This document shows positions 1 through 7,247 of a stretch of 9,355 nucleotides of DNA, in pieces; within the stretch, counting starts at the first letter, position 1, and every line of letters starts with the position of its first letter. Position numbers and translations under genes: made by a program. Below the pieces are notes generated by a model that saw only the letters and a program-made list of their open reading frames with translations, searched no databases and was not told where the DNA came from. The stretch covers positions 1-9,355 of the forward strand of contig JAFYMA010000128.1 in assembly GCA_017556845.1 (NCBI GenBank), written 5' to 3'. Origin of the DNA: Clostridia bacterium (lineage in GTDB: Bacteria > Bacillota > Clostridia > Oscillospirales > CAG-272).

Positions 1-1256
1 AGATTAGCCATTCTTACCTGGTTATTACCGATGATAGACATATTATCAACGAATTGACGCATTTCGGGATGATTGTTCCATACATCCTCACAGAAACGGC
101 GGTTTATCTCGCATATGATACCGTAGATTCTGGGCAATCTCAGCTTGAAGATACCCTCGCCCCACGTTTCAAGCGCTTCCGGCATTACGGTGTGGTTTGT
201 ATAAGAAACGGTTTTTGTAACTATATCCCACGCTGTATCCCAATCGTACGCACATTCGTCAAGCAGAATACGCATAAGCTCGGGCACACAAAGTGCAGGG
301 TGAGTATCGTTTATATGAATAGCTACCTTTTCTGCCAGATTATCGAGCGTATGGTACTGAGAAAGATGCTCGTTCAGTATGCACTGCAACGATGCGGAAA
401 CGAGAACATACTGCTGGGTCAGACGGAGCTGCTTACCTTCATAATGGTTATCAGAGGGATAAAGCACCTTTGAAATTACTTCAGCGTTCGTATTTTCCTC
501 CAACGCTCTTACGTACTGGCCCTGTGAAAACAGCTTCATATCAAATTTTGAAATGTCCTGAGCCTTCCATAAGCGAAGTATATTTACAGCCTTGCTGTCA
601 GCACCCGATATCATCATATCGTACGGTACTGCTCTCACCTCTTCGCAGTCTACGTGGTCAACGAGCATTTTTCCGTTGTGCCAGTATTCCTTTACCGTGC
701 CTCCGAATTTTACGGTATAGGCAAGGTCGGAGCGGCGGACGAGCCAGCTTTCACCTGAGGGAAGCCAAACGTCGGGAAGCTCAAACTGCTCACCGTCAAC
801 TATCTTCTGCTTGAAAAGACCGAAGTCGTAGCATATTGAATAACCGTATGCAGGGTAGTCCTGTGAGGTGAGTCCGTCCATAAAGCAAGCGGCAAGTCTG
901 CCAAGACCGCCGTTACCGAGTCCCGGATCATCCTCGTGCTTTATGAAGTTTTCCAAAGAAAATCCGAAGCTCTTCAATACTCGGTTATAATCGTTATAAA
1001 GTCCGAGATTAAGCAGATTGTTGCGCAGAGACGGACCGATAAGGAACTCCATGCACATATAATAAATACGCTTTGCAGACTTGTTTTTTACTTCCTGTTC
1101 AAATTCTGCATTCTTCTGCATAAGAATATCTCTTATAGTCAGAAGAGTTGCGTTATACATCTGATCGTCGAGTGCCAATTCCGGAGTTGTTCCGAAATTT
1201 CGTGAAAGCTTGTCCGTGATGCTCTTTTTGATTTCAAGTTCTCTGTTTGTTGCCAT
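1..1256 (-). CDS. glgP: Glycogen/starch alpha-glucan phosphorylase (GT35), 3' end beyond window
   Basis: Cytoplasmic enzyme that phosphorolyses alpha-1,4-glucan ends to glucose-1-phosphate. I translated the minus strand: about 418 residues are present, with no stop before the window edge. This is roughly the N-terminal half of a family that is usually about 800 residues long. Diagnostic motifs in order are MCMEFLIG (67-74), GLGNGGLGRLAACF (112-125), YGYSICYDFGLFKQ (137-150), LPSDNHYEGK-like text around 266-275 (read as YPSDNHYEGK), IHINDTHPAL (313-322) and SYTNHTVMPEALETW (351-365). The pyridoxal-phosphate lysine region lies in the missing C-terminal half. The start is ATG at 1256. The only SD-like sequence, AAAGAGG, overlaps the glgA stop codon and lies a long 14 nt from the ATG; no closer in-frame start exists. 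It is the last visible gene of the glg operon, 19 bp after glgA. One oddity is Pro75, where the family usually has Arg (FLIGR). Confidence 0.96.
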   Translation of the reverse strand, partial: MATNRELEIKKSITDKLSRNFGTTPELALDDQMYNATLLTIRDILMQKNAEFEQEVKNKSAKRIYYMCMEFLIGPSLRNNLLNLGLYNDYNRVLKSFGFSLENFIKHEDDPGLGNGGLGRLAACFMDGLTSQDYPAYGYSICYDFGLFKQKIVDGEQFELPDVWLPSGESWLVRRSDLAYTVKFGGTVKEYWHNGKMLVDHVDCEEVRAVPYDMMISGADSKAVNILRLWKAQDISKFDMKLFSQGQYVRALEENTNAEVISKVLYPSDNHYEGKQLRLTQQYVLVSASLQCILNEHLSQYHTLDNLAEKVAIHINDTHPALCVPELMRILLDECAYDWDTAWDIVTKTVSYTNHTVMPEALETWGEGIFKLRLPRIYGIICEINRRFCEDVWNNHPEMRQFVDNMSIIGNNQVRMAN

Positions 1257-1275
1257 AGATAATACGTTTTCCTCT

Positions 1276-2718
1276 TTACTTTAATAATTCATTATATATT
1301 TCTATATATTTTTCGGCGGACACTCCCCATGAGAAGTCTCTGCGCATGATCTTTTTAACAAGTGCGTTACGCTTTGCTTCGTCGCGGTAAAGGCTTACGG
1401 CAAGACGTAAGGTATACATCATATCGTGTGCGTTATAATTTGCAAACGTAAATCCGTCGCCCTCAAACGTACCGTCGTCATGCTCGATATACGGCTTTAT
1501 TGAATCGTACAGACCGCCCGTTTCTCTTACTACGGGAATTGCGCCGTAGCGTGAGGCGATCATCTGCGACAGACCGCACGGTTCTGTCTTTGACGGCATG
1601 AGAAATACGTCGCTTGATGCGTATATTTTCTTTGAAAGCTCCTTGTTATACAGCAAAAGCGTACGTACCTTATCGGGAAATCTTCCTTCAAGTCCCTTGA
1701 AGAATTCCTCGTACTCGTAATCACCCTTGCCGAGTATGACGAGTTGAACGTCATCGCACATTACCTCGTCAATGACAGCCTTTACAAGATCAAGCCCCTT
1801 TTGCTCCGTAAGTCTTGATATTATTGATATCATAGGCGCGTCAGCTCTTACAGGTAAGCCCAAGGACGCCTGAAGCTCCGCTTTGTTATCGCTTTTTCTT
1901 GCAATTGAGCGCCAAGTGTAGTTTTTGGCGATGCAATCGTCCGTTTTTGGATCATAATACGTCATGTCTATGCCGTTCAGAACGCCCTTTGTTTTGCAAG
2001 AATACAAACGAGTGATATATTCAAGCCCGTGGGCATAAATTGATGACTGTATTTCATCGGCGTATTTTTCACTTACGGTCATAAGTGTGTCACAGCATAC
2101 GATTGCACCCTTCATAAGATTGATGCAGCCGTTATATTCAAGGATCTCACGCTCCTTGTTGCCAAGGCCGAACACGTCCTCCAATATATCAAAGCTGTAT
2201 TTGCCTTGAAATGCAATGTTGTGTATTGAAAATACGGTTTTTACCTTTCTGTAACGCTCGTCGTGAGAATAAAGCGTTTTCAGGTAAACGATCGACAGGG
2301 CGCTTTGCCAGTCGTTAGCGTGAAGAACGTCAGGGAAGAAGTCTATCTTGTCCATGAGGGCGACAACGGCTGCGGAGAAATACGCAAAGCGTTCTCCGTC
2401 ATCAAAATGACCGTAAAGCCCGTCGCGCTTGAAATAGTATTCGTTATCCAGAAAATAATAGGTAACGTTTTCAAGATTATAGCTGTATATTCCTGCGTAC
2501 TGCTTTCTCCAGGAAAGATCTACCGCAAATTCGCAAACCTTCGTCATATTCTTGCGATAATGCTCGGATACCGCACCGTAAAGAGGCAGTATTACACGCA
2601 CATCGCATTGGGGCTCTGCTTTTTTGACAGCTATGGGCAGTGAGCCGATAACATCGCCCAATCCCCCGGAGGAGATAAAGGGCAATGCTTCTGTGGCTAC
2701 GTATAATATCTTGTTCAT
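1276..2718 (-). CDS. glgA: Glycogen synthase (GT5, ADP-glucose type)
   Basis: Transfers glucose from ADP-glucose to the non-reducing end of an alpha-1,4-glucan in the cytoplasm. The 480 residues match the usual bacterial length (E. coli has 477). It has the two-Rossmann GT-B layout. The N-terminal glycine loop is SSGGLGDVIGSLP (16-28), followed by HANDWQSAL (133-141) and SIHNIAFQGKY (164-174). The C-terminal half has SRLTEQKGLD (301-310), with K307 at the position of a nucleotide-sugar-binding Lys, and EPCGLSQM (379-386), with E379 aligning with the catalytic Glu377 of E. coli. RETGGLYDS (398-406) follows. The loop normally reads K-T-G-G-L; here the Lys that contacts ADP-glucose in E. coli (Lys15) is Ser16. 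The gene lies 35 bp after glgD. Its SD (AAAGGAT, 2733-2739) is modest and about 15 nt from the ATG. GT5 assignment is secure; nucleotide preference for ADP-glucose is inferred from the adjacent glgC/glgD. Confidence 0.96.
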   Translation of the reverse strand: MNKILYVATEALPFISSGGLGDVIGSLPIAVKKAEPQCDVRVILPLYGAVSEHYRKNMTKVCEFAVDLSWRKQYAGIYSYNLENVTYYFLDNEYYFKRDGLYGHFDDGERFAYFSAAVVALMDKIDFFPDVLHANDWQSALSIVYLKTLYSHDERYRKVKTVFSIHNIAFQGKYSFDILEDVFGLGNKEREILEYNGCINLMKGAIVCCDTLMTVSEKYADEIQSSIYAHGLEYITRLYSCKTKGVLNGIDMTYYDPKTDDCIAKNYTWRSIARKSDNKAELQASLGLPVRADAPMISIISRLTEQKGLDLVKAVIDEVMCDDVQLVILGKGDYEYEEFFKGLEGRFPDKVRTLLLYNKELSKKIYASSDVFLMPSKTEPCGLSQMIASRYGAIPVVRETGGLYDSIKPYIEHDDGTFEGDGFTFANYNAHDMMYTLRLAVSLYRDEAKRNALVKKIMRRDFSWGVSAEKYIEIYNELLK

Positions 2719-2753
2719 ATTAGTATTTACCGATCCTTTGTTTTATATCAATT

Positions 2754-3884
2754 TTATATCATTATTGACTTTTCTGCAAAAAACGGCTTCGTTTCGTGAC
2801 CTGAAAGAACTCTGCCGTCTCTTACGACGACGTTCTTGTCAAGTATTGCACAGTTGAGCACAACGTTTTCACCTATCTGGCAATCCTGCATTACGATAGA
2901 GTTTCTCACGGTCGTGCCCTTGCTGATCTTAACACCGCGGAATATGATCGAGTTTTCAACGGTTCCTTCGATATTGCATCCGTCGGCAATAAGAGAATTT
3001 TTAACAGATGAATCGCTGCCGTATACGGTAGGCGCTGAGTTTCTTACCTTTGTAAGCACGGGTCTGTCCTTGTCACCGAAAAGGGCGTGGCGAACGTCGG
3101 GCTTCAGCAGCTCCATAGAGCAGGAGTAATACTCGGAAAGCGATGATACGCAAGCAAAATAACCGTCGTACCTGTATGTTCTGATATTGTAACGGTTGAT
3201 GTTCTTTGCGATAACGTCAGAATTGAAGCTCGTATATCCGTGAGCCTTGGAATCGTGTATTACCGAGTGCAGAAACTCTCTTTTCATTACCATAATGTTA
3301 AGGCTTATATCGTGAGTACCGGATTTATCGTTGGGATAAACGAAAATATCGGTAGCTCTGCCATATTCGTCTGAGGAAAGTATAACGTTCTTTTTATATG
3401 CGTCCGGGGTAAGTGTGACGTTCTTTACCGCTATCGTAATATCAGCATTCGTCTGAGCGTGAGCGTCTATAAGATCACGCAGATCGATGTTGCAAATTAC
3501 GTCGCAGTCTGACATTATAACGTAGTCTTCCTTGCATCTTTCAAGAAAATGACCGCAGTCCATAAGACCCGAAAGACGTGTTGTGAATCCAAGATTTACA
3601 GTGTTTGCAAATGCGGTTATGTGCGGGGGGAGTATTTTGATACCGCCCGCTCTCGTAGCGAGGTCCCAGTCCTTACCGGTTCCGATATGGTCCATAAGGG
3701 ATTGATAGTTGTACTGTGTAATAACTCCTACCTTTTGTATTCCCGAGTTTGCCATGTTTGAAAGGGCAAAATCTATAAAACGGTAACGGCAGCCGTAAGG
3801 AACGGAAGCCATCGTACGTATCTGAGTTAACTCAGGTATGTTCTTATCGTGAACGTTGGAAAAAATAATACCTACTGCAGACAT
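2754..3884 (-). CDS. glgD: GlgD, regulatory/non-catalytic subunit of ADP-glucose pyrophosphorylase
   Basis: A GlgC paralogue of 376 residues that in Firmicutes forms a heteromer with GlgC and raises its activity. The nucleotidyltransferase-fold N-terminus aligns with GlgC: YGCRYRFIDFALSNMANSGI (30-49) corresponds to GKYRIIDFTLSN in GlgC. The pyrophosphorylase signature GGxGxRL is absent and replaced by SNVHDKNIPELTQIRT (9-24). In the metal-site segment GlgC has SGDHIYK, while here it is DCDVICN (126-132): the Asp is kept (D128) but the preceding Gly and the terminal Lys are lost. The EKP and GYWKDVGT sugar-site motifs of GlgC are also not recognisable (the latter is DGYFACVSS here). The C-terminal third (about 275-360) has hexapeptide-type repeats (VKNSLIADGCNIEG, VENSIIFRGVKI), expected to form a left-handed beta-helix. 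It starts 1 nt after the glgC stop, with its SD inside the end of glgC. A catalytic role is unlikely. Confidence 0.94.
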   Translation of the reverse strand: MSAVGIIFSNVHDKNIPELTQIRTMASVPYGCRYRFIDFALSNMANSGIQKVGVITQYNYQSLMDHIGTGKDWDLATRAGGIKILPPHITAFANTVNLGFTTRLSGLMDCGHFLERCKEDYVIMSDCDVICNIDLRDLIDAHAQTNADITIAVKNVTLTPDAYKKNVILSSDEYGRATDIFVYPNDKSGTHDISLNIMVMKREFLHSVIHDSKAHGYTSFNSDVIAKNINRYNIRTYRYDGYFACVSSLSEYYSCSMELLKPDVRHALFGDKDRPVLTKVRNSAPTVYGSDSSVKNSLIADGCNIEGTVENSIIFRGVKISKGTTVRNSIVMQDCQIGENVVLNCAILDKNVVVRDGRVLSGHETKPFFAEKSIMI

Positions 3885-3885
3885 A

Positions 3886-5097
3886 TTATTTTACCTCCTT
3901 TAAGAGTTCTTTCAACGCAGGTTCGTTTATCATAGCGCCGGCGGGAACGGTTATTCCGTCGGGAATGGCAAGATCGCTTCCTACGAGCGTTATTTTGCCG
4001 TTGCTCTTGTCAGCACCTATATGACATCCGCAACCGACCGTGGTGTTGCCGTCCATAACGGTGTATTCAACAACAGAGCCTGCTTTTATAACAGTACCCT
4101 CCATAATAACACTGTCTTTTACGATAGCGCCTGCTTCAACCGTAACGCTGTTCGAAAGTATGGAGTTTTCTACCTGACCGTATATTTCGCAGCCCTCGGT
4201 TATCAGCGAATTTTTGATTATAGCACCGCTTCCGGTGTAGTGCGGCGGCTGTGTAGCGTTACGGGAGAATATTCTCCAGGACGGCTCCTTGAGATTGAAT
4301 ACGGGCTTTTCGCCGATAAGGTCCATATTTGCTTCCCAAAGGCTCGATATCGTTCCGACGTCCTTCCAGTATCCGCTGAAGGGATACGCATACATACGCT
4401 CGCCGCCTGCAAGCATTGAGGGGATTATATTTTTTCCGAAATCCTTAGACGATGAAGGATCAGCTTCATCAGCCATAAGATAATCAAACAGCTTTTGCTT
4501 GCTGAATATGTAAATACCCATAGAAGCCTTCGTGCTCTTGGGATTTTTCGGCTTTTCTTCAAATTGGTATATCGAGCCGTCCTCGTTAGTGTTCATTATG
4601 CCGAAGCGGCTTGCTTCTTCTATCGGTACGTCTATTACGGCGATAGTGCAGTCAGCTTCCATTTTCTTATGGTAATCAAGCATTGCGCTGTAATCCATTT
4701 TATAAATATGGTCGCCCGAGAGTATGAGCACGTAGTCAGGGTCGTATCTTTTGATGAAGTCTATGTTCTGATATATAGCGTTTGCAGTACCGCTGTACCA
4801 GTCTGCACCCTGTTGACGCTGATACGGCGGCAGTACCATTGCTCCGCCGTAGGTCTTGTCAAGGTCCCACGGTTGACCGTTACCGATATATTCGTTGAGA
4901 ACAAGGGGTTGGTATTGGGTGAGAACGCCTACAGTGTCGATGCCGGAGTTTACGCAGTTGGAAAGGGTAAAATCAATGATACGGTATTTTCCGCCGAATA
5001 CAACGGCGGGCTTTGCGGTTTTTTCCGTAAGTGTGTAAAGTCTGCTGCCTTGACCGCCTGCCAGCAGCATAGCAACACATTCCTTTTTCTTAAACAT
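3886..5097 (-). CDS. glgC: Glucose-1-phosphate adenylyltransferase (ADP-glucose pyrophosphorylase), catalytic subunit
   Basis: Makes ADP-glucose and pyrophosphate from ATP and glucose-1-phosphate, the committed step of bacterial glycogen synthesis. The 403 residues carry the full active site: AGGQGSRL (13-20), KPAVVFGGKYRIIDF (29-43), WYSGTANAI (100-108), SGDHIYK (127-133) with catalytic D129, FEEKPKNP (179-186) with the glucose-1-phosphate-binding Lys of EKP (K182), and GYWKDVGT (242-249). K26 aligns with Lys39 of E. coli GlgC, a residue tied to fructose-1,6-bisphosphate activation; whether this enzyme responds to that effector cannot be told. The C-terminal part from about residue 285 has hexapeptide-like repeats forming the beta-helix domain. 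SD AAAGGAG sits 7 nt before the ATG. The gene follows glgB by 27 bp and almost touches glgD, as expected for a GlgC/GlgD heteromer. Confidence 0.97.
   Translation of the reverse strand: MFKKKECVAMLLAGGQGSRLYTLTEKTAKPAVVFGGKYRIIDFTLSNCVNSGIDTVGVLTQYQPLVLNEYIGNGQPWDLDKTYGGAMVLPPYQRQQGADWYSGTANAIYQNIDFIKRYDPDYVLILSGDHIYKMDYSAMLDYHKKMEADCTIAVIDVPIEEASRFGIMNTNEDGSIYQFEEKPKNPKSTKASMGIYIFSKQKLFDYLMADEADPSSSKDFGKNIIPSMLAGGERMYAYPFSGYWKDVGTISSLWEANMDLIGEKPVFNLKEPSWRIFSRNATQPPHYTGSGAIIKNSLITEGCEIYGQVENSILSNSVTVEAGAIVKDSVIMEGTVIKAGSVVEYTVMDGNTTVGCGCHIGADKSNGKITLVGSDLAIPDGITVPAGAMINEPALKELLKEVK
3894..3901 (-). promoter_or_regulatory. Strong Shine-Dalgarno of glgD inside the end of glgC
   Basis: Minus-strand AAAGGAGG lies within the last codons of glgC, 9 nt before the glgD ATG. 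The glgC stop TAA is followed by one base and then the glgD start. This arrangement favours re-initiation by the same ribosome, which would help keep the two subunits of the heteromeric enzyme in step. The coupling is inference; the spacing is read directly. Confidence 0.85.
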
Positions 5098-5124
5098 TCG
5101 TATGCTCCTTTATATTTTAAAAAA

Positions 5125-7020
5125 TTAATCCGTAATAGCAATATCGGCTTTTTCGAATATTACCGCCGAAAGAGCCGGCAGATCAATGTTGATACGGTAC
5201 GGAAGCTTGTCACATTCGTATTCGTATGCTGTAACTTCACCGCACCGTCTTCCTTTTCCGCCGAATTTCTCGCTGTCAGTGTTGAATACATCGCGCCATA
5301 CTCCGCTTTCCGGCACTCCTATCGGCATACCGTGTTTATCCTCAGCGGAGAAATTCATAACACACAGAAGCTTTTTGGCGTCAAATCCCTGACGGGTGAA
5401 TACTACGGTGTTGCCGTCAGCGTCGTCTGCTCTTATCCAAGTAAATCCGTCCCAGCTCGTGTCGATCTGCCAAAGCTGTCTGTGGCAAAGATAAAAATCG
5501 TTGAGCTGTGATGTGAAGTACTGAAGCGTTCTGTGCTTGGGAAAATCAAGCATAAACCATTCAAGAGATCTGTCCTGATCCCATTCGCTGAACTGACCGT
5601 ATTCCGCACCCATAAACGTGAGCTTTTTGCCCGGGTGGCACATCATATACGTCATAAATAAGCGAGTGCCGTCGAACTTCTGCTCATACGAGCCGTGCAT
5701 TTTATTTATGAGAGAGCCTTTTCCGTGAACGACCTCGTCATGCGAGATCGGCAAAATAAATCTTTCGGAAAAGGAATACATCATTGAAAAGTTAATATTT
5801 TTGTGGTGATATCGTCTGAAGAACGGGTCTTTTCTTACGTAAGCGGTTATATCGTTCATCCACCCCATATTCCATTTGAACGTAAATCCGAGACCGCCGT
5901 CCTGAACGGATCTTGTTATCATGGGCCAAGACGTCGATTCCTCTGCGGCTGTTATGCAATCGGGAAATCTTTCCTTTATCGCAGTGTTCAGCTTTTTGAA
6001 AAATGCGATGGATTCGTAATTCTTATTAGATCCGTCAAAGGCGGGAGTCCATTCACCGGGAGCGCGGTCGTAGTCAAGATACAGCATAGCCGCAACGGCG
6101 TCTACCCTCAATCCGTCAACGTGATACTCCTTTAACCAGTAAAGCGCGTTTGAAACGAGAAACGACTGTACTTCCTCGCGGCCTACGTCAAAAAATCTCG
6201 TGCCCCAAACCTTGTGCTCCATACGGTCACGTCCCTGATATTCGTACAGCGGCGAGCCGTCAAATTCATACAATCCGTGCTCGTTCTTTGGAAAATGAGC
6301 GGGAACCCAGTCCATTATAACGCCTATGCCGTATTCGTGCATCTTATTTACAAAATACATAAACATTTCAGGCGTGCCGAAACGTGAGGTGGGAGAATAA
6401 AATCCACATACCTGATAACCCCACGAGCCGTCGTACGGATGCTCGGAAACGGGCAGAAGCTCAATGTGCGTGTAACCCATCTGCTTTACATACGGGGCAA
6501 GCTCATCGGCTATTTCGATATACGACATATACGAGTTATCATCGTGTCTTTTCCATGATCCCAAATGTAGTTCGTATATGTTTATCGGCAACGGATATTC
6601 ACCGTTCTGCATTACCTTTTTTCTGTATGCAAGCCAATCTTTGTCGTTCCATTTGAAATCGGGAAGAGAATAAACGTATGACGCCGTTTCAAGCATAGTG
6701 CCCGAATAAAAGGCGTAAGGGTCAGCCTTGTATATATCTCTGGATCCTCGTTTGATCTTGTATTTATATTTTATGCGTTCACCGTCGGGAATATTAACCG
6801 TGCATTGCCATATACCTCGCTCGGTTATTCTTGCCATAGGACAGCTTTCGTCCCAATTATTGAAATCACCGACAACGTATACCGAATCGGCGTTAGGCGC
6901 CCATACGCGGAAAACGGTTTCGCCGTTTGGCTCCTTATTACAGCCGAGATATCTGTAGCTCTCAAAATTCGTGCCCTGATGGAAAAGATACGGAGCTAAA
7001 GAGTTGTCGTTCTGAAGCAT
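5125..7020 (-). CDS. glgB: 1,4-alpha-glucan branching enzyme (GH13, CBM48)
   Basis: Cleaves alpha-1,4 chains and rejoins them as alpha-1,6 branches on glycogen. I choose ATG at 7020 (631 residues) over the upstream in-frame GTG at 7029, because the SD AAGGAG overlaps that GTG and sits 8 nt before the ATG. A CBM48 N-module (about 25-115) contains FRVWAPNADSVYVVGDFNNW. The GH13 barrel follows with ELLPVSEHPYDGSWGYQ (187-203), DWVPAHFP (237-244), GLRVDAVAAML (303-313) with nucleophile D307, AAEEST (358-363) holding the acid/base Glu, and SHDEVVHGK (426-434) with D428 as the third catalytic acid. An all-beta C-domain runs from about 525. It lacks the extra N1 module that makes E. coli GlgB 728 residues long, as is common in Firmicutes. 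It is the first gene of the operon, with its own promoter upstream. Confidence 0.97.
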   Translation of the reverse strand: MLQNDNSLAPYLFHQGTNFESYRYLGCNKEPNGETVFRVWAPNADSVYVVGDFNNWDESCPMARITERGIWQCTVNIPDGERIKYKYKIKRGSRDIYKADPYAFYSGTMLETASYVYSLPDFKWNDKDWLAYRKKVMQNGEYPLPINIYELHLGSWKRHDDNSYMSYIEIADELAPYVKQMGYTHIELLPVSEHPYDGSWGYQVCGFYSPTSRFGTPEMFMYFVNKMHEYGIGVIMDWVPAHFPKNEHGLYEFDGSPLYEYQGRDRMEHKVWGTRFFDVGREEVQSFLVSNALYWLKEYHVDGLRVDAVAAMLYLDYDRAPGEWTPAFDGSNKNYESIAFFKKLNTAIKERFPDCITAAEESTSWPMITRSVQDGGLGFTFKWNMGWMNDITAYVRKDPFFRRYHHKNINFSMMYSFSERFILPISHDEVVHGKGSLINKMHGSYEQKFDGTRLFMTYMMCHPGKKLTFMGAEYGQFSEWDQDRSLEWFMLDFPKHRTLQYFTSQLNDFYLCHRQLWQIDTSWDGFTWIRADDADGNTVVFTRQGFDAKKLLCVMNFSAEDKHGMPIGVPESGVWRDVFNTDSEKFGGKGRRCGEVTAYEYECDKLPYRINIDLPALSAVIFEKADIAITD

Positions 7021-7028
7021 TTGATCCA

Positions 7029-7034
7029 CTCCTT
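7029..7034 (-). promoter_or_regulatory. Shine-Dalgarno that fixes the glgB start
   Basis: Minus-strand AAGGAG within AAAAAGGAG. An in-frame GTG (7027-7029) shares its last SD base and cannot be used with it. The ATG at 7020 is 8 nt away, an ideal spacing, so the shorter 631-residue protein is preferred. Confidence 0.85.
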
Positions 7035-7074
7035 TTTGATATTAGAAACGTGTACAAAAATTATATACGTTGTT

Positions 7075-7103
7075 ATTATAATATATCTTTGCGCAAAATA
7101 CAA
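7075..7103 (-). promoter_or_regulatory. Predicted sigma-A promoter of the glgBCDAP operon
   Basis: On the minus strand, -35 TTGTAT (7098-7103) and -10 TATAAT (7075-7080) are separated by exactly 17 bp. The -10 is perfect and the -35 matches consensus at its first three bases. Transcription would start near 7068, leaving a leader of about 48 nt. A second TATAAT lies at 7060-7065 but has no usable -35 at the right distance. The 17-bp spacer contains the palindrome TTTGCGCAAA, so the weak -35 plus an operator-like spacer suggests a regulated promoter. Predicted by eye only. Confidence 0.6.
7088..7099. promoter_or_regulatory. Operator-like palindrome, copy 1 (within the glgB promoter)
   Basis: TTTGCGCAAA (7088-7097) is a perfect 10-bp palindrome followed by AT. 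It fills most of the spacer between the predicted -35 and -10 boxes of glgB, a place where a bound repressor would block RNA polymerase or a MerR-like activator could act. A near-copy lies at 7159-7170. The regulator is unknown; it does not look like a catabolite-control cre site. Confidence 0.4.
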
Positions 7104-7145
7104 GTCCTAAACAGATATTTTTTGAGTTTAACTATAATTTTGAGA

Positions 7146-7170
7146 TGTGCACCGGACATTTGCACAAAAT
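7146..7170. promoter_or_regulatory. Operator-like motif, copy 2, with overlapping inverted repeat upstream of rpe
   Basis: TTTGCACAAAAT (7159-7170) differs from copy 1 at a single base and ends 3 bp before the rpe -35 box. It overlaps the right arm of a perfect 6-bp inverted repeat, TGTGCA-N9-TGCACA (7146-7151 and 7161-7166). The position suits a regulator that contacts polymerase at the rpe promoter or bridges to copy 1, whose centre is 71 bp away. Function is inferred from position and repetition only. Confidence 0.38.
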
Positions 7171-7173
7171 CTA

Positions 7174-7202
7174 TTGACAAAACTCAACGGAAAGTGTATA
7201 TT
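7174..7202 (+). promoter_or_regulatory. Predicted sigma-A promoter of rpe
   Basis: Perfect -35 TTGACA (7174-7179), 17-bp spacer, -10 TATATT (7197-7202, five of six consensus bases). Start of transcription is expected near 7209, giving a leader of about 39 nt. The SD GAGGA (7233-7237) is 10 nt before the rpe ATG. Confidence 0.75.
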
Positions 7203-7247
7203 ATTAGGTGGTTTAATTTTTATTTTTGATGCGAGGATAGTAATAAA

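Noticed and set aside
54..814. Two overlapping plus-strand open frames of about 140 codons near the left edge
   Set aside because: Both are antisense to glgP, whose motifs run unbroken through this region. Their translations show no family features.
4495..5511. A 338-codon open frame on the plus strand
   Set aside because: It lies antisense across glgC and the end of glgB, whose catalytic motifs are intact. It has no SD or recognisable domain, and is a by-product of codon composition on the coding strand.
7021..7029. GTG at 7029 as the glgB start (634 residues)
   Set aside because: The SD AAGGAG overlaps this GTG. The ATG at 7020 lies at the right distance from it.
7110..7138. TATAAT at 7133-7138 as a further plus-strand promoter for rpe
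   Set aside because: The hexamer at the required -35 distance (AACAGA) is a poor match, and a much better promoter lies at 7174-7202.
7030..7247. Catabolite-control cre site or riboswitch in the glg/rpe intergenic region
   Set aside because: No match to the cre consensus was seen. The leaders of about 48 and 39 nt are too short and lack the paired structure expected of a riboswitch.
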